Positions 1 to 7,162 of a stretch of DNA of 15,829 nt are shown here, piece by piece. The notes beneath the pieces were generated by a model. The model worked only from the letters and a program-made list of their open reading frames with translations. It made no database searches and was not told the DNA's origin. Both the position numbers and the translations under genes were made by a program. Source of the stretch: an uncultured Collinsella sp. (GTDB lineage Bacteria > Actinomycetota > Coriobacteriia > Coriobacteriales > Coriobacteriaceae); assembly GCA_900555225.1 (NCBI GenBank), contig USKL01000008.1:1-15829 (forward strand), in the 5' to 3' direction. How positions within the stretch are numbered: the stretch's first letter is position 1; every line of letters begins with the position of its first letter.

Positions 1-3000
1 GACCGTCGATAGCCTTGCTCAGGCCAAAGTCGAGCTCTGCGTCGATCGGGGTCACGCTGTAGGTGTTCTTGAACTCGGCGGGCTTGGTGCTCTTCAGGAC
101 GTGCTCGGCCTTGAGTGTGCCGTCGCCATTGTCCGTAATGGTGGTCTCGATGGTGTACTTGGCGTCACTGTAGGTGATGCCCTTGCTGGTGGTTCCGCCA
201 TTGGCCTCGCGCAGCGTGTAGGTGTGCTTGCCGGCCTTGTCGTACTTCACGGCGTTCATCGTGATCTTGCCTTCGGCATTGTTGGTGCCGGTGGCGACGA
301 CCTTGGCGTCCTTGCCCTCGCCCTCGACGAGCTCGAAGGAGAACTCGCTGTCCTTGAGATTGCGGCCAGTCAGGACCTTGTTCGCGGTGATCTGGTCGGT
401 AACGCTCGTCTCGACAGGCGTCACGTTATAGGTATTGGTGAACGTAAATGCCACATCGCCGTCCGGCTTGCGGGATACGCTCAGATTGCCCTTGCCGTCA
501 TCAGTCACGGTGAAGGAAACCTTGCGCGACAGCTTGGCGTCGTTGGTCACGCCAGCCACTTCGCCGGACTCGGTCACGGTGTAGGTAAAGGTGTGCTCGC
601 GCTTCTCGGGCTTCTCGCCCAGAGCCTTGTTAAGGTCGTCGAGCGTAAAGGCGATCTTGCCAAAGTCGACCTTGCCGTCAACATCGTTGTGCACGCTCGT
701 GCTCGCAGGCATAGGCGCGCCCTCTTCACCGGTCACGGTAAAGGTGAACTTGCCGGTGATATCAGCCGGGGTCAGAGCGTCGTCAACCTGCAGATTCTTG
801 ATACCCGCAAGCGATGCCTCGGTAGCATTCGTGGTGTAGGCGTTCTTGAACTCGATGCTCTTGACGTCCTTGGCGTCCTTCAGCTCGTGCGTGGCAACCA
901 GCTGGCCCTTGCCGTTATCGGCGATGGTCGTCACGATGGTGTAGACCGCGTCTTCGTAGTCAATACCGCCGGCGTTGCCCTTAACCTCACGCAGCTTGTA
1001 GGTGTGCTGGCCGATCTCGGTGTACTTGATGGCACTGAACGTCACCTTGCCGTCGGCGGCGTTCTTAACGGTCTCGACAGGCTTAACTTCCTTGTCAATG
1101 ATTTCGAGCAGCTCAAAGCTGAACTCGTCGGCCGTAAGGTCACGACCGGTCAGAGACTTGGTCACGGTAATCTGGTCGGTGACGCTGGACTCAACAGGCT
1201 CCGCAGTGTAGACGTTCTTGAACTCGGTCTCGTCGGCTTCGCTCCACGTCACCTTCACAGCGGCGCTGAGCTCGCCCCTCTTGTTGGGCGTTACCGTCAC
1301 GGTGACCTCCGCGACGTTCTTGCTGTAGGCAATGCCGTCAACCGTGGTCCCGGCATTCTTTTCGCTGACCCTGTAGACGTACGTGCCAGGCTCGGTGTAT
1401 TTGATCGTGCCGAAGTCGATGACAGCCTTTCTCTGGGCGTCCAGGTCGGCCTGGTGCACGGTCGCAGTCGTAGTCGCAGGCATCGGGGTGCCGTTCTCGG
1501 ACGTCAGGCCAAACTCAAACGCGTCAGCATCCTTCCAGTCGCGGCCCTCGAGCACCTTGGTCAGGCCAAACTTGACCTTGGTATCCACCGTTGCCGGCGT
1601 CATGTTGTACGCAAAGCTAATCTTGCCGTTGTTGCCCAAGTAGGAATTGACATGCGTCGCAGCCGCCTTGGCAGACACGTTGTTCCACTTGGGGTTGAGA
1701 ACGTCGGTGGCAGTACCAGTGTTGTTGTCGCCCACGCTCTCCTTGGTGGTGTGAAGCTCGTCGATAAAGCCCAGGCGCGCGGTTCCCACGCTAAACGACA
1801 GGTTTCCGTCCTTGTCGGCAACTATAGCGCCGTCAAACTTGGCAGCGTCGCCACCGATGAACTCGATGACGGCAGTGGCGGGCTTGGCCTCGTTGTTCTC
1901 GCCCTGCTCCTCAAACTCATCCTTGTAGTAATAGGTGCCGGTATCTGCCAGCGAATTCTTTGCAGGCTGCGTGCATCCCTTGTCCGTGTAAATGGGAGTC
2001 TGCTTCTGGAAGTAGTAGTAGCGGTTGGTGTCGGCCGGCTCAAAGGTCGCAACCGTATCACCCAACGCACCACCGTTCCACTTGTTCGCGTAGAAATTCA
2101 CGGTCTTGGTGCCGTCAACGACAGTCGTATTACGCTCGATGTAGTCCTTGAGCCCCGCTACCTTCTCGGGCGTAAACAGGTTGTCAAGCGCGTCCTTCTT
2201 CACGCTCGAGGCATACTTCACCTGAATGGGCTTAACGTTGTTAACCGAAAGCTTGCCGTCTACGGTCTTAAAGTGACTCAGCGGAATCAACGACGCGGGA
2301 ATGTTGACCGTTACGATATCGCCCTTCCGGGGATTGTCATCGCCAGCACGCTGCACGGTGATGAGCAGGTCTTTTGCCTTGCCGGAAAACTCGTAGGTGT
2401 CGGTATTGGTTTCTTTGTTGACCGTCTTGCTCGCCTTGGTAAACGACATGCCGTTGATGACGACTTCGGTAAATCCGTCGACCTGCATAAAGTCGCCCAG
2501 CTCGTCGGTAAACGTGATGTAGCCGGACTTGGTCTCGTCGTAGCCCTTATGGATTTCGGTCGGATAAGGCGGCTCCGATGTGATGGCCTGTGAGATGTCG
2601 TCGAAGACCTTCTTGAGCTCTTCAGCATTGGTCGCCGACTTGTAGTAGTCGGAGTTTTCCGCGCGTGTGCCAAGCTCGTCGCTCGCATACGACGTGGCAT
2701 CGGGATAATTACTCGACACGGCGTGCATAAACTTGTTGACGTCGCTTGTCCCCTTTTTCGAGGGATCGGCAGCGGGGTCCGCTCCACTAAAGATGCCGAT
2801 GGTATAAACGGTGGCCTTGCTGTCCTTCATGTTCTTGGCAGCCGTCACGGCAGCATCGGCGACGCCAGAATCAAACTCGCTGTAGCTCGTTGGCTTGCCG
2901 TCGGTAAAGAACACAACGATCTTCTTGGCATCTGCGCGACCAGAAGTGATATCCCCGGCCAGTTCCAGACCATAGTCGGCACGCGTAGCACCGCTTGGCT

Positions 3001-3664
3001 TGATTCCAGCAACTGTATCCTTAAGAGCTTTCACGTTGCCGCCGGAGCAATCGGTCAAACCCTTCATTACCTGCGAGTGGTTGTACTTGTATTGGCCTTG
3101 ATAGTACGTGTCATTGCCGACCTTATCAGTCTTATCACCCGCAAACTTAACAATGGCAACCCTATGCTGCCTATCAACGCCCTCGATAGCCTCGTTTTGT
3201 TTGGCGATGGTATTGATAAAGCTGTTCGCAGCGCTCTTCAGTGCATCGATACGCTTGGTGCGATCTCCGCCACCCATAGGATCATCCATCGAGCCGGAGG
3301 CATCCAACACCATCACGATGTCAAGTGGCGTGGTGACTGTCACGGTTGAATTAGACGTCGAGGACATCGCCGAAAGCGTGGTCAAAAAGTCCGACTCTTC
3401 GTTTTCCCCGGTTGCCTTGACCGTCTTATCGGTCCAGATTCGGCCGACGTTTTGGGTCGTTACCTTATTGCCGCCGTGGCCTGCCGCCCAGATTTCCCAG
3501 CGTCCGCTGGTATCGGGGTCGACGACCTTTCCGGTCATTATCGGTCCGTCCATTCCCGTGCTGGACCTGGCGTTGGCCTCGGGCAGCATGGCGAATGCTG
3601 CGGCTGGCAACACCAGCACTACGGCCAGTATCACCGCCAAGAGACCCCTCGTGTACTTACTCAT
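1..3664 (-). CDS. Secreted VWA-domain adhesin with repeated isopeptide pilin (FctA/Spy0128-like) domains, 3' end off window
   Basis: The frame is open from ATG at 3664 to the left edge (1221 codons seen, no stop), so the C-terminus and any LPXTG anchor are unseen. An RBS AAGGGAG lies at 3670-3676. Residues 1-32 form a signal peptide: KYTR, a hydrophobic core, then possible cleavage after AFA or ANA. A VWA domain spans about 115-330 with a complete MIDAS: D121-x-S123-x-S125, T227 and D255. A mixed beta-rich region follows to about 688. Four related domains of about 120-135 residues come next (about 690-823, 824-946, 947-1083, 1084-1203), and a fifth begins at the edge. Each carries the triad of self-cross-linking pilin domains: Lys in TK-x-L or its equivalent, Glu in a Y-x-x-x-E strand, and Asn in F-K/T-N-x-Y. 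Domains 2 and 4 are the most alike (VTDQIT, LTGR). By family knowledge this is a rigid cell-wall adhesin or pilus-tip-like protein; the ligand is unknown. It appears to be transcribed alone. No sortase is visible in the window. Confidence 0.9.
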   Translation of the reverse strand, partial: MSKYTRGLLAVILAVVLVLPAAAFAMLPEANARSSTGMDGPIMTGKVVDPDTSGRWEIWAAGHGGNKVTTQNVGRIWTDKTVKATGENEESDFLTTLSAMSSTSNSTVTVTTPLDIVMVLDASGSMDDPMGGGDRTKRIDALKSAANSFINTIAKQNEAIEGVDRQHRVAIVKFAGDKTDKVGNDTYYQGQYKYNHSQVMKGLTDCSGGNVKALKDTVAGIKPSGATRADYGLELAGDITSGRADAKKIVVFFTDGKPTSYSEFDSGVADAAVTAAKNMKDSKATVYTIGIFSGADPAADPSKKGTSDVNKFMHAVSSNYPDATSYASDELGTRAENSDYYKSATNAEELKKVFDDISQAITSEPPYPTEIHKGYDETKSGYITFTDELGDFMQVDGFTEVVINGMSFTKASKTVNKETNTDTYEFSGKAKDLLITVQRAGDDNPRKGDIVTVNIPASLIPLSHFKTVDGKLSVNNVKPIQVKYASSVKKDALDNLFTPEKVAGLKDYIERNTTVVDGTKTVNFYANKWNGGALGDTVATFEPADTNRYYYFQKQTPIYTDKGCTQPAKNSLADTGTYYYKDEFEEQGENNEAKPATAVIEFIGGDAAKFDGAIVADKDGNLSFSVGTARLGFIDELHTTKESVGDNNTGTATDVLNPKWNNVSAKAAATHVNSYLGNNGKISFAYNMTPATVDTKVKFGLTKVLEGRDWKDADAFEFGLTSENGTPMPATTTATVHQADLDAQRKAVIDFGTIKYTEPGTYVYRVSEKNAGTTVDGIAYSKNVAEVTVTVTPNKRGELSAAVKVTWSEADETEFKNVYTAEPVESSVTDQITVTKSLTGRDLTADEFSFELLEIIDKEVKPVETVKNAADGKVTFSAIKYTEIGQHTYKLREVKGNAGGIDYEDAVYTIVTTIADNGKGQLVATHELKDAKDVKSIEFKNAYTTNATEASLAGIKNLQVDDALTPADITGKFTFTVTGEEGAPMPASTSVHNDVDGKVDFGKIAFTLDDLNKALGEKPEKREHTFTYTVTESGEVAGVTNDAKLSRKVSFTVTDDGKGNLSVSRKPDGDVAFTFTNTYNVTPVETSVTDQITANKVLTGRNLKDSEFSFELVEGEGKDAKVVATGTNNAEGKITMNAVKYDKAGKHTYTLREANGGTTSKGITYSDAKYTIETTITDNGDGTLKAEHVLKSTKPAEFKNTYSVTPIDAELDFGLSKAIDG

Positions 3665-3681
3665 CGCGTCTCCCTTCTCAC

Positions 3682-3796
3682 TGTCTCAAACCTTGCATCA
3701 GCCTAAAGTTACGAAATGAGACACAATTAGGGCAGGTGACACACGTTCCAGATTTGATTTTGGGCGTGAGACAAATGTCTCACCGAAGTTGAGACA
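3682..3796 (-). promoter_or_regulatory. TGAGACA motif cluster upstream of the adhesin
   Basis: Five copies of TGAGACA or its complement occur within 115 bp upstream of the adhesin: 3682-3688 (inverted), 3717-3723, 3767-3773, 3776-3782 (inverted) and 3790-3796. Two of them form an 8-bp inverted repeat with a 2-bp centre, GTGAGACAAATGTCTCAC, at 3766-3783. Such clustering in a promoter region is typical of an operator, but I find no convincing -35/-10 pair, so the promoter itself is not placed. The factor is unknown. Confidence 0.4.
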
Positions 3797-3842
3797 CGAA
3801 AGTTTTCGCAGGAAAACGGGTGCGACTCGGAGCCAACAGGTC

Positions 3843-4049
3843 AAAATGATCCGTTTTCCTCCGTCCCCGGGGGATCAGTTGGTAACGCTCGCCACGAAAT
3901 CGGGCCATCTACTACGTTTGACTCGACACCCCGACCATAGCCGCTTTTCATGAAAAACCGCAAGCGTTCTACCTGCGGTTTTCATTTCGCATTACTTGAC
4001 GTGGTCGAGGACTGCCGCCTAAACGTAGTAGATAGGCCCATTTCGTGGC
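3843..4049. repeat. Structured intergenic element A: conserved box plus long inverted-repeat arms around a hairpin
   Basis: The element starts with a 35-bp box (3843-3877) whose ends TGATCC and GGATCA are complementary. The left arm at 3891-3919 is complementary to the right arm at 4021-4049: 28 of 29 bases pair, with one single-base bulge on each side. A second short pairing, CTCGAC 3922-3927 with GTCGAG 4004-4009, lies inside. The centre is a hairpin with AAAACCGCA (3954-3962) and TGCGGTTTT (3974-3982), flanked by A on one side and T on the other, so it resembles a bidirectional terminator. No ORF of note lies inside. Element B (4081-4294) has the same plan with different arms. Confidence 0.8.
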
Positions 4050-4080
4050 AGACGGGTCACGCGGCAGCCCTCGTGAGGCA

Positions 4081-4294
4081 AAAATGATCCGTTTCCCTCT
4101 GTCCACGGGAGATCAAGGGCTGCTACGGATATGGTGCTATTTCAAAACTATGCCGGATTACGGGGCTAAAGTCGGAGTCCTCATCCATACAGCCTTTTTT
4201 TGAAAAACGGCAGGCTATCTACCTGCGGTTTTGTTTTTCGATTTTCTGTATGGTTGGGGATTCGCAATCCAGCCCCGTAATCCGGCATAGTTTT
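4081..4294. repeat. Structured intergenic element B: second tandem copy of the architecture with different arms
   Basis: The 35-bp box at 4081-4115 matches the box of element A at 31 of 35 positions. The arms at 4144-4167 and 4271-4294 are a perfect 24-bp inverted repeat with no evident sequence similarity to the arms of element A. A secondary 8-bp pairing joins CCATACAG (4185-4192) to CTGTATGG (4246-4253). The central hairpin has GCAGG and CCTGC stems around CTATCTA, with a GTTTTGTTTTT tract on the plus side and a run of seven T followed by GAAAAACGG on the other side. It can therefore act as a terminator in both directions and probably ends the ech transcript. Box-to-box spacing from element A is 238 bp. 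Confidence 0.8.
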
Positions 4295-4310
4295 GTTCGT
4301 GGCAGCCCAA

Positions 4311-4356
4311 CCGCGCGTTTAAGCGCGGGGCCGGTGGGGCATTTTTGCCCGGCCCC
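4311..4356. terminator. Two GC-rich stem-loops just downstream of the ech operon
   Basis: CCGCGC (4311-4316) pairs with GCGCGG (4323-4328), and GGGGCCGG (4327-4334) pairs with CCGGCCCC (4349-4356). The second loop contains a nested GGGC/GCCC. They begin 33 bp past the echF stop on the minus strand. There is no clean T-tract on either side, so they may stabilise the mRNA 3' end or work with the element B hairpin rather than terminate alone. Confidence 0.4.
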
Positions 4357-4388
4357 TATTCCAGCGCTATACCAGCCCCATCCCAACG

Positions 4389-4730
4389 CTATTCCGGCTT
4401 GGTTTCTACTGTGGGAGTCTTGTCCGCCGCGACTGGAGTGCGCGCGGTGTCCATGCTCAGGCAGTGTTTAGGACAGCTTTCGATGCACTCGCCGCACACC
4501 ACACAGGCATACGGGTCGATCGACCACGTTCCGCCCTTGCGATCGACCGCGAGTGCGCCCGCCGGGCAGCGGCGCGCGCACATGCCACAGCAGATGCACA
4601 CGTTCATGTCGTTAACGATATGCCCGCGCAGGCGCTCGGGTGCCGCGAGCTTCTCCTGCGGATAGCACACCGTTACCGGCTGCTTGACCATAGAGCCCAA
4701 GGCCGTCTTGGCAAATGTCAGTAAACTCAT
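4389..4730 (-). CDS. echF: Ech hydrogenase subunit F, 2x[4Fe-4S] ferredoxin-like electron-transfer subunit
   Basis: This 113-residue protein has two CxxCxxCxxxCP motifs, C45/C48/C51/C55 and C76/C79/C82/C86, the signature of the NuoI/EchF/HycF family. In Ech it passes electrons from reduced ferredoxin to the small hydrogenase subunit on the cytoplasmic face of the membrane complex. The N-terminal ~40 residues lack iron-sulphur ligands and probably contact the membrane arm. A short polar Lys/Thr tail follows the second cluster. It is the last gene of the operon, 7 nt after the echE stop, and its AAAGG ribosome site overlaps the echE end. The downstream structures at 4144-4356 are the likely transcript end. 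NuoI would be the alternative name, but the adjacent echE is clearly a hydrogenase subunit. Confidence 0.9.
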   Translation of the reverse strand: MSLLTFAKTALGSMVKQPVTVCYPQEKLAAPERLRGHIVNDMNVCICCGMCARRCPAGALAVDRKGGTWSIDPYACVVCGECIESCPKHCLSMDTARTPVAADKTPTVETKPE

Positions 4731-4737
4731 GCCGCGC

Positions 4738-5826
4738 CTACCTTTCCGTGCAGCTAATGCAGGGGTCGATGGTCAGGATAATCATGGGCACGTTAGCAAG
4801 GAGCACGCCCTGCAGCGCATGCGTCAGACCCGCCAGGTTCTGCGACGTCGGCGTGCGCACGCGGAAACGGTCCAGGTTCTTGGTGCCGTTACCGCGCACA
4901 TAGTAATATGCCTCGCCGCGCGGCTGTTCAATCACAACCTCGCCGCGCGCGCCGTCGGCCGGCGTGAGCTTGGTACGCCCGCCGATACCGTCGTGCGGAA
5001 TCTTGCCGACAAGCTCCTTGATAATGTCCATGGCCTGCGTAACCTCGGCACAACGCACCTGGCAGCGGGCATAACAGTCGCCATCGGTGGCAACAATCGG
5101 CTCAAACGCAGCCAAGTCCGCATAGGCACCGTCACCGAACATGCGCACGTCATAATCCACGCCCGAGGCGCGACCGAACGGGCCGACCATCGACAGATCC
5201 AGCGCGTCCTTCTTGCTGATCACGCCCACGCTATGCAGGCGCTCGCCGCAGCTATTGTCGTCCAAAAATGTATGCACCACGGCCTCGTAGTCAGGGCGCA
5301 TAGCGTCGAGCGTCTGGACAATACCCGCCAGCTCGGAATCCTCAATGTCGTGTTTAAGGCCGCCAATCTCGTTAATCGACAGAATCACGCGACCGCCGCA
5401 AGTGCTCTCAAAGATCTTGAGAATCTGCTCGCGCAGCGTCCACGAACGATAGAACAGCGCCTCAAAGCCAAAGGCATCGGCGAGCAGGCCCAGCCACAGC
5501 AGGTGCGAGTGAATGCGCGAAAGCTCATGCAGAATGGTGCGGATATACTGCACGCGACCAGGCACCTCGATGCCGAGCATGCGCTCGCAGGCGCTGGCGT
5601 AGCCACAGCTATGGCCCACGGCGCAGATGCCGCAGATGCGCTCGGCGATGTAGCCAAACTGATGCATATCGCGCTTTTCGGTGAGCTTCTCGAGTCCGCG
5701 GTGCACAAAGCCGATCTGCGGAATTGCTTCGATGACGCGGTCGTCCTCGATCACTAGGTCCAGATGAAGCGGCTCGGGCAGCACCGGGTGCTGCGGGCCA
5801 AACGGAATTACGGAACGATGAGCCAT
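4738..5826 (-). CDS. echE: Group 4 [NiFe]-hydrogenase large catalytic subunit (EchE type)
   Basis: This 362-residue NuoD/49-kDa homologue retains both nickel-binding cysteine pairs: the L1 motif RICGIC (C65, C68) followed by H72, and the L2 motif DPCISC (C356, C359). Complex I NuoD lacks these, so this is a real hydrogenase carrying the Ni-Fe(CN)2CO centre, reducing protons to H2 or the reverse. The protein ends three residues after C359. It therefore lacks the C-terminal peptide that most [NiFe] hydrogenases have removed by a maturation protease, a trait known for EchE and CooH. The start is supported by an AAGGAGG site at 5837-5843, which lies inside the 3' end of echD; only 5 nt separate the genes. 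The Hyp maturation genes needed for metal-centre assembly are not in this window. Confidence 0.95.
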   Translation of the reverse strand: MAHRSVIPFGPQHPVLPEPLHLDLVIEDDRVIEAIPQIGFVHRGLEKLTEKRDMHQFGYIAERICGICAVGHSCGYASACERMLGIEVPGRVQYIRTILHELSRIHSHLLWLGLLADAFGFEALFYRSWTLREQILKIFESTCGGRVILSINEIGGLKHDIEDSELAGIVQTLDAMRPDYEAVVHTFLDDNSCGERLHSVGVISKKDALDLSMVGPFGRASGVDYDVRMFGDGAYADLAAFEPIVATDGDCYARCQVRCAEVTQAMDIIKELVGKIPHDGIGGRTKLTPADGARGEVVIEQPRGEAYYYVRGNGTKNLDRFRVRTPTSQNLAGLTHALQGVLLANVPMIILTIDPCISCTER

Positions 5827-5831
5827 GGACC

Positions 5832-6548
5832 TTACGCCTCCTTTTTCTGCTTGTCGCGGGCGGCCTTGGCGGCAAGCGCCGCGCGGACCTTGGCCGCTTT
5901 CTCGGGATCCATGGCAGCGAGCTTTGCCTCCATCTCGGCAGCCTTGAGCGCGGCCTTGGCAGCGGCATCGTCATGCTGGGCATCGGAGCCGGCAGTCGCA
6001 GCGGGCTGAGCAGCGACGCCCGCGGCATCGCCGGCGCTCGCAGCGCCTTCCCCTGCAGCAGCCGCAGCCGTGGCGGCCTTCTCGGCCGCGACCTTGCGCG
6101 CCTTGGCCTCGGCAGCCGCACGGACCTTCATGGCTTTCTCGCGCGCGGCCTTCACCTCGGGCGTGATAACGCTCATGGGCTCGGCAGTCGAGACCTGGTA
6201 GAAAAAGCCCTTAAAGTCAATCTGCATGTCGGTAATGGCAAGACCAAACAGGTCGTGGGCCTCGTTTTCAAACGGGAATACCGCCGGATAGTACGAACTG
6301 ATAGACGGAATCTCCTGGTACTGATCAATTCCCTCAACCACCAGGTTTTCGATCGCATAGTTGCCGTCCTGCACAATATGCTCCTGAGCAGCACGAACGT
6401 TGATAAATGTATAGACCAGGCGATACGTGCCGTCGTCGACGTTGCGTTCGGCGTGCATCTGCACAAAGCGCGCGCCAACGCCCTTGAGCGCCTGGACATG
6501 CGACAGGAGCTCGTCGATCCCGACGATGGTATAGATAGCCTTTTGCAT
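5832..6548 (-). CDS. echD: Ech hydrogenase subunit D (NuoC/30-kDa-like) with a long Ala/Lys tail
   Basis: The protein has 238 residues. Residues 1 to about 128 form the NuoC-like 30-kDa domain, with the signature FPFENEAHDLFGL near 91-103, the counterpart of the E-x-x-D-M/L-F-G motif. This subunit bridges the large and small hydrogenase subunits. The remaining ~108 residues are very unusual: almost wholly Ala, Lys, Glu, Arg and Asp in AAxKAA-like register, interrupted by an Ala/Gly stretch at about 160-190. It should form a charged helix or coiled coil followed by a second basic helix. EchD and NuoC family members normally end soon after the core domain, so the tail is an added module of unknown role. 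Its start codon overlaps the echC stop by one base (TAATG), implying translational coupling. Confidence 0.88.
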   Translation of the reverse strand: MQKAIYTIVGIDELLSHVQALKGVGARFVQMHAERNVDDGTYRLVYTFINVRAAQEHIVQDGNYAIENLVVEGIDQYQEIPSISSYYPAVFPFENEAHDLFGLAITDMQIDFKGFFYQVSTAEPMSVITPEVKAAREKAMKVRAAAEAKARKVAAEKAATAAAAAGEGAASAGDAAGVAAQPAATAGSDAQHDDAAAKAALKAAEMEAKLAAMDPEKAAKVRAALAAKAARDKQKKEA

Positions 6549-7150
6549 TACTCGGCCTCCTTTGCAGCGGCGGGCGCGGCGGACCTGGTGGACACGTTGA
6601 CCTCGACGCCGTCACCGGCGACGGCCCCGGCCCCGGCCCCCGCAGCCACAAACCCGTCCTCGCCCAGCTCAACGCCACCGTCCCAGGTAGCGGCGCCGCC
6701 CACGGTAAGCGGGTCACCGCCAGCGCGCATCACGGCCTCCTTCTGGTCCAGAATGCCGCACGCCTCCACGATGGCATCGATCACGGTCTCGGGGCGAATG
6801 GCGCACCCGGGCGCGTACACGTCCACGGGAATCGCGCGGTCCACGCCGCCGATCACGTTATAGGCATCGCGGAATACGCCGCCCGAACACGCGCAGATAC
6901 CGCAGGCCACCACGCACTTGGGCTCGAGCATCTGGTTGTAGATCTGGCGCACGACGGGCAGGTTCTGGGCATTGACCGACCCCGTCACCAAAAAGATATC
7001 CGCATGCTTGGGGTTGCCGGTGTTGACCACGCCAAACCGCTCCGCATCGAACAGTGGCGTGAGCGAGGCCAGCACCTCGATATCGCATCCGTTGCAGCTC
7101 GAACCGTCGTAATGAATAACCCACGGCGAGCGCGACATTTTATGATCCAT
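6548..7150 (-). CDS. echC: Group 4 [NiFe]-hydrogenase small subunit (EchC/NuoB-like) with a Gly/Ala-rich tail
   Basis: This 200-residue protein of the NuoB/EchC/HycG family holds the proximal [4Fe-4S] cluster that feeds the Ni-Fe site. Visible ligands are C19 and C22 in SSCNGCDIE, C83 in ACGIC and C116 in APGC; further Cys at 79, 86 and 88 are nearby. The core ends around residue 140. The last ~60 residues are low-complexity Gly/Ala/Val/Glu and resemble no family domain, paralleling the tail on EchD. It lies 12 nt downstream of the echAB fusion and overlaps echD by one base. It has only one four-Cys cluster site, which separates it from standard multi-cluster periplasmic hydrogenase small subunits. 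Confidence 0.92.
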   Translation of the reverse strand: MDHKMSRSPWVIHYDGSSCNGCDIEVLASLTPLFDAERFGVVNTGNPKHADIFLVTGSVNAQNLPVVRQIYNQMLEPKCVVACGICACSGGVFRDAYNVIGGVDRAIPVDVYAPGCAIRPETVIDAIVEACGILDQKEAVMRAGGDPLTVGGAATWDGGVELGEDGFVAAGAGAGAVAGDGVEVNVSTRSAAPAAAKEAE

Positions 7151-7162
7151 GGATGCCGCCTC

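Noticed and set aside
101..2593. 830-codon open frame on the plus strand
   Set aside because: It is the antisense shadow of the adhesin. The minus-strand frame has a signal peptide, a VWA MIDAS and repeated pilin domains, while this one has no recognisable domain and only repeats because the gene opposite repeats.
4684..5757. 357-codon open frame on the plus strand
   Set aside because: It is the antisense of echE, whose nickel-binding motifs are unambiguous.
5609..6121. 170-codon minus-strand frame overlapping echD and echE
   Set aside because: It is an Arg/Pro-rich out-of-frame shadow of the Ala/Lys tail of EchD and the start of EchE.
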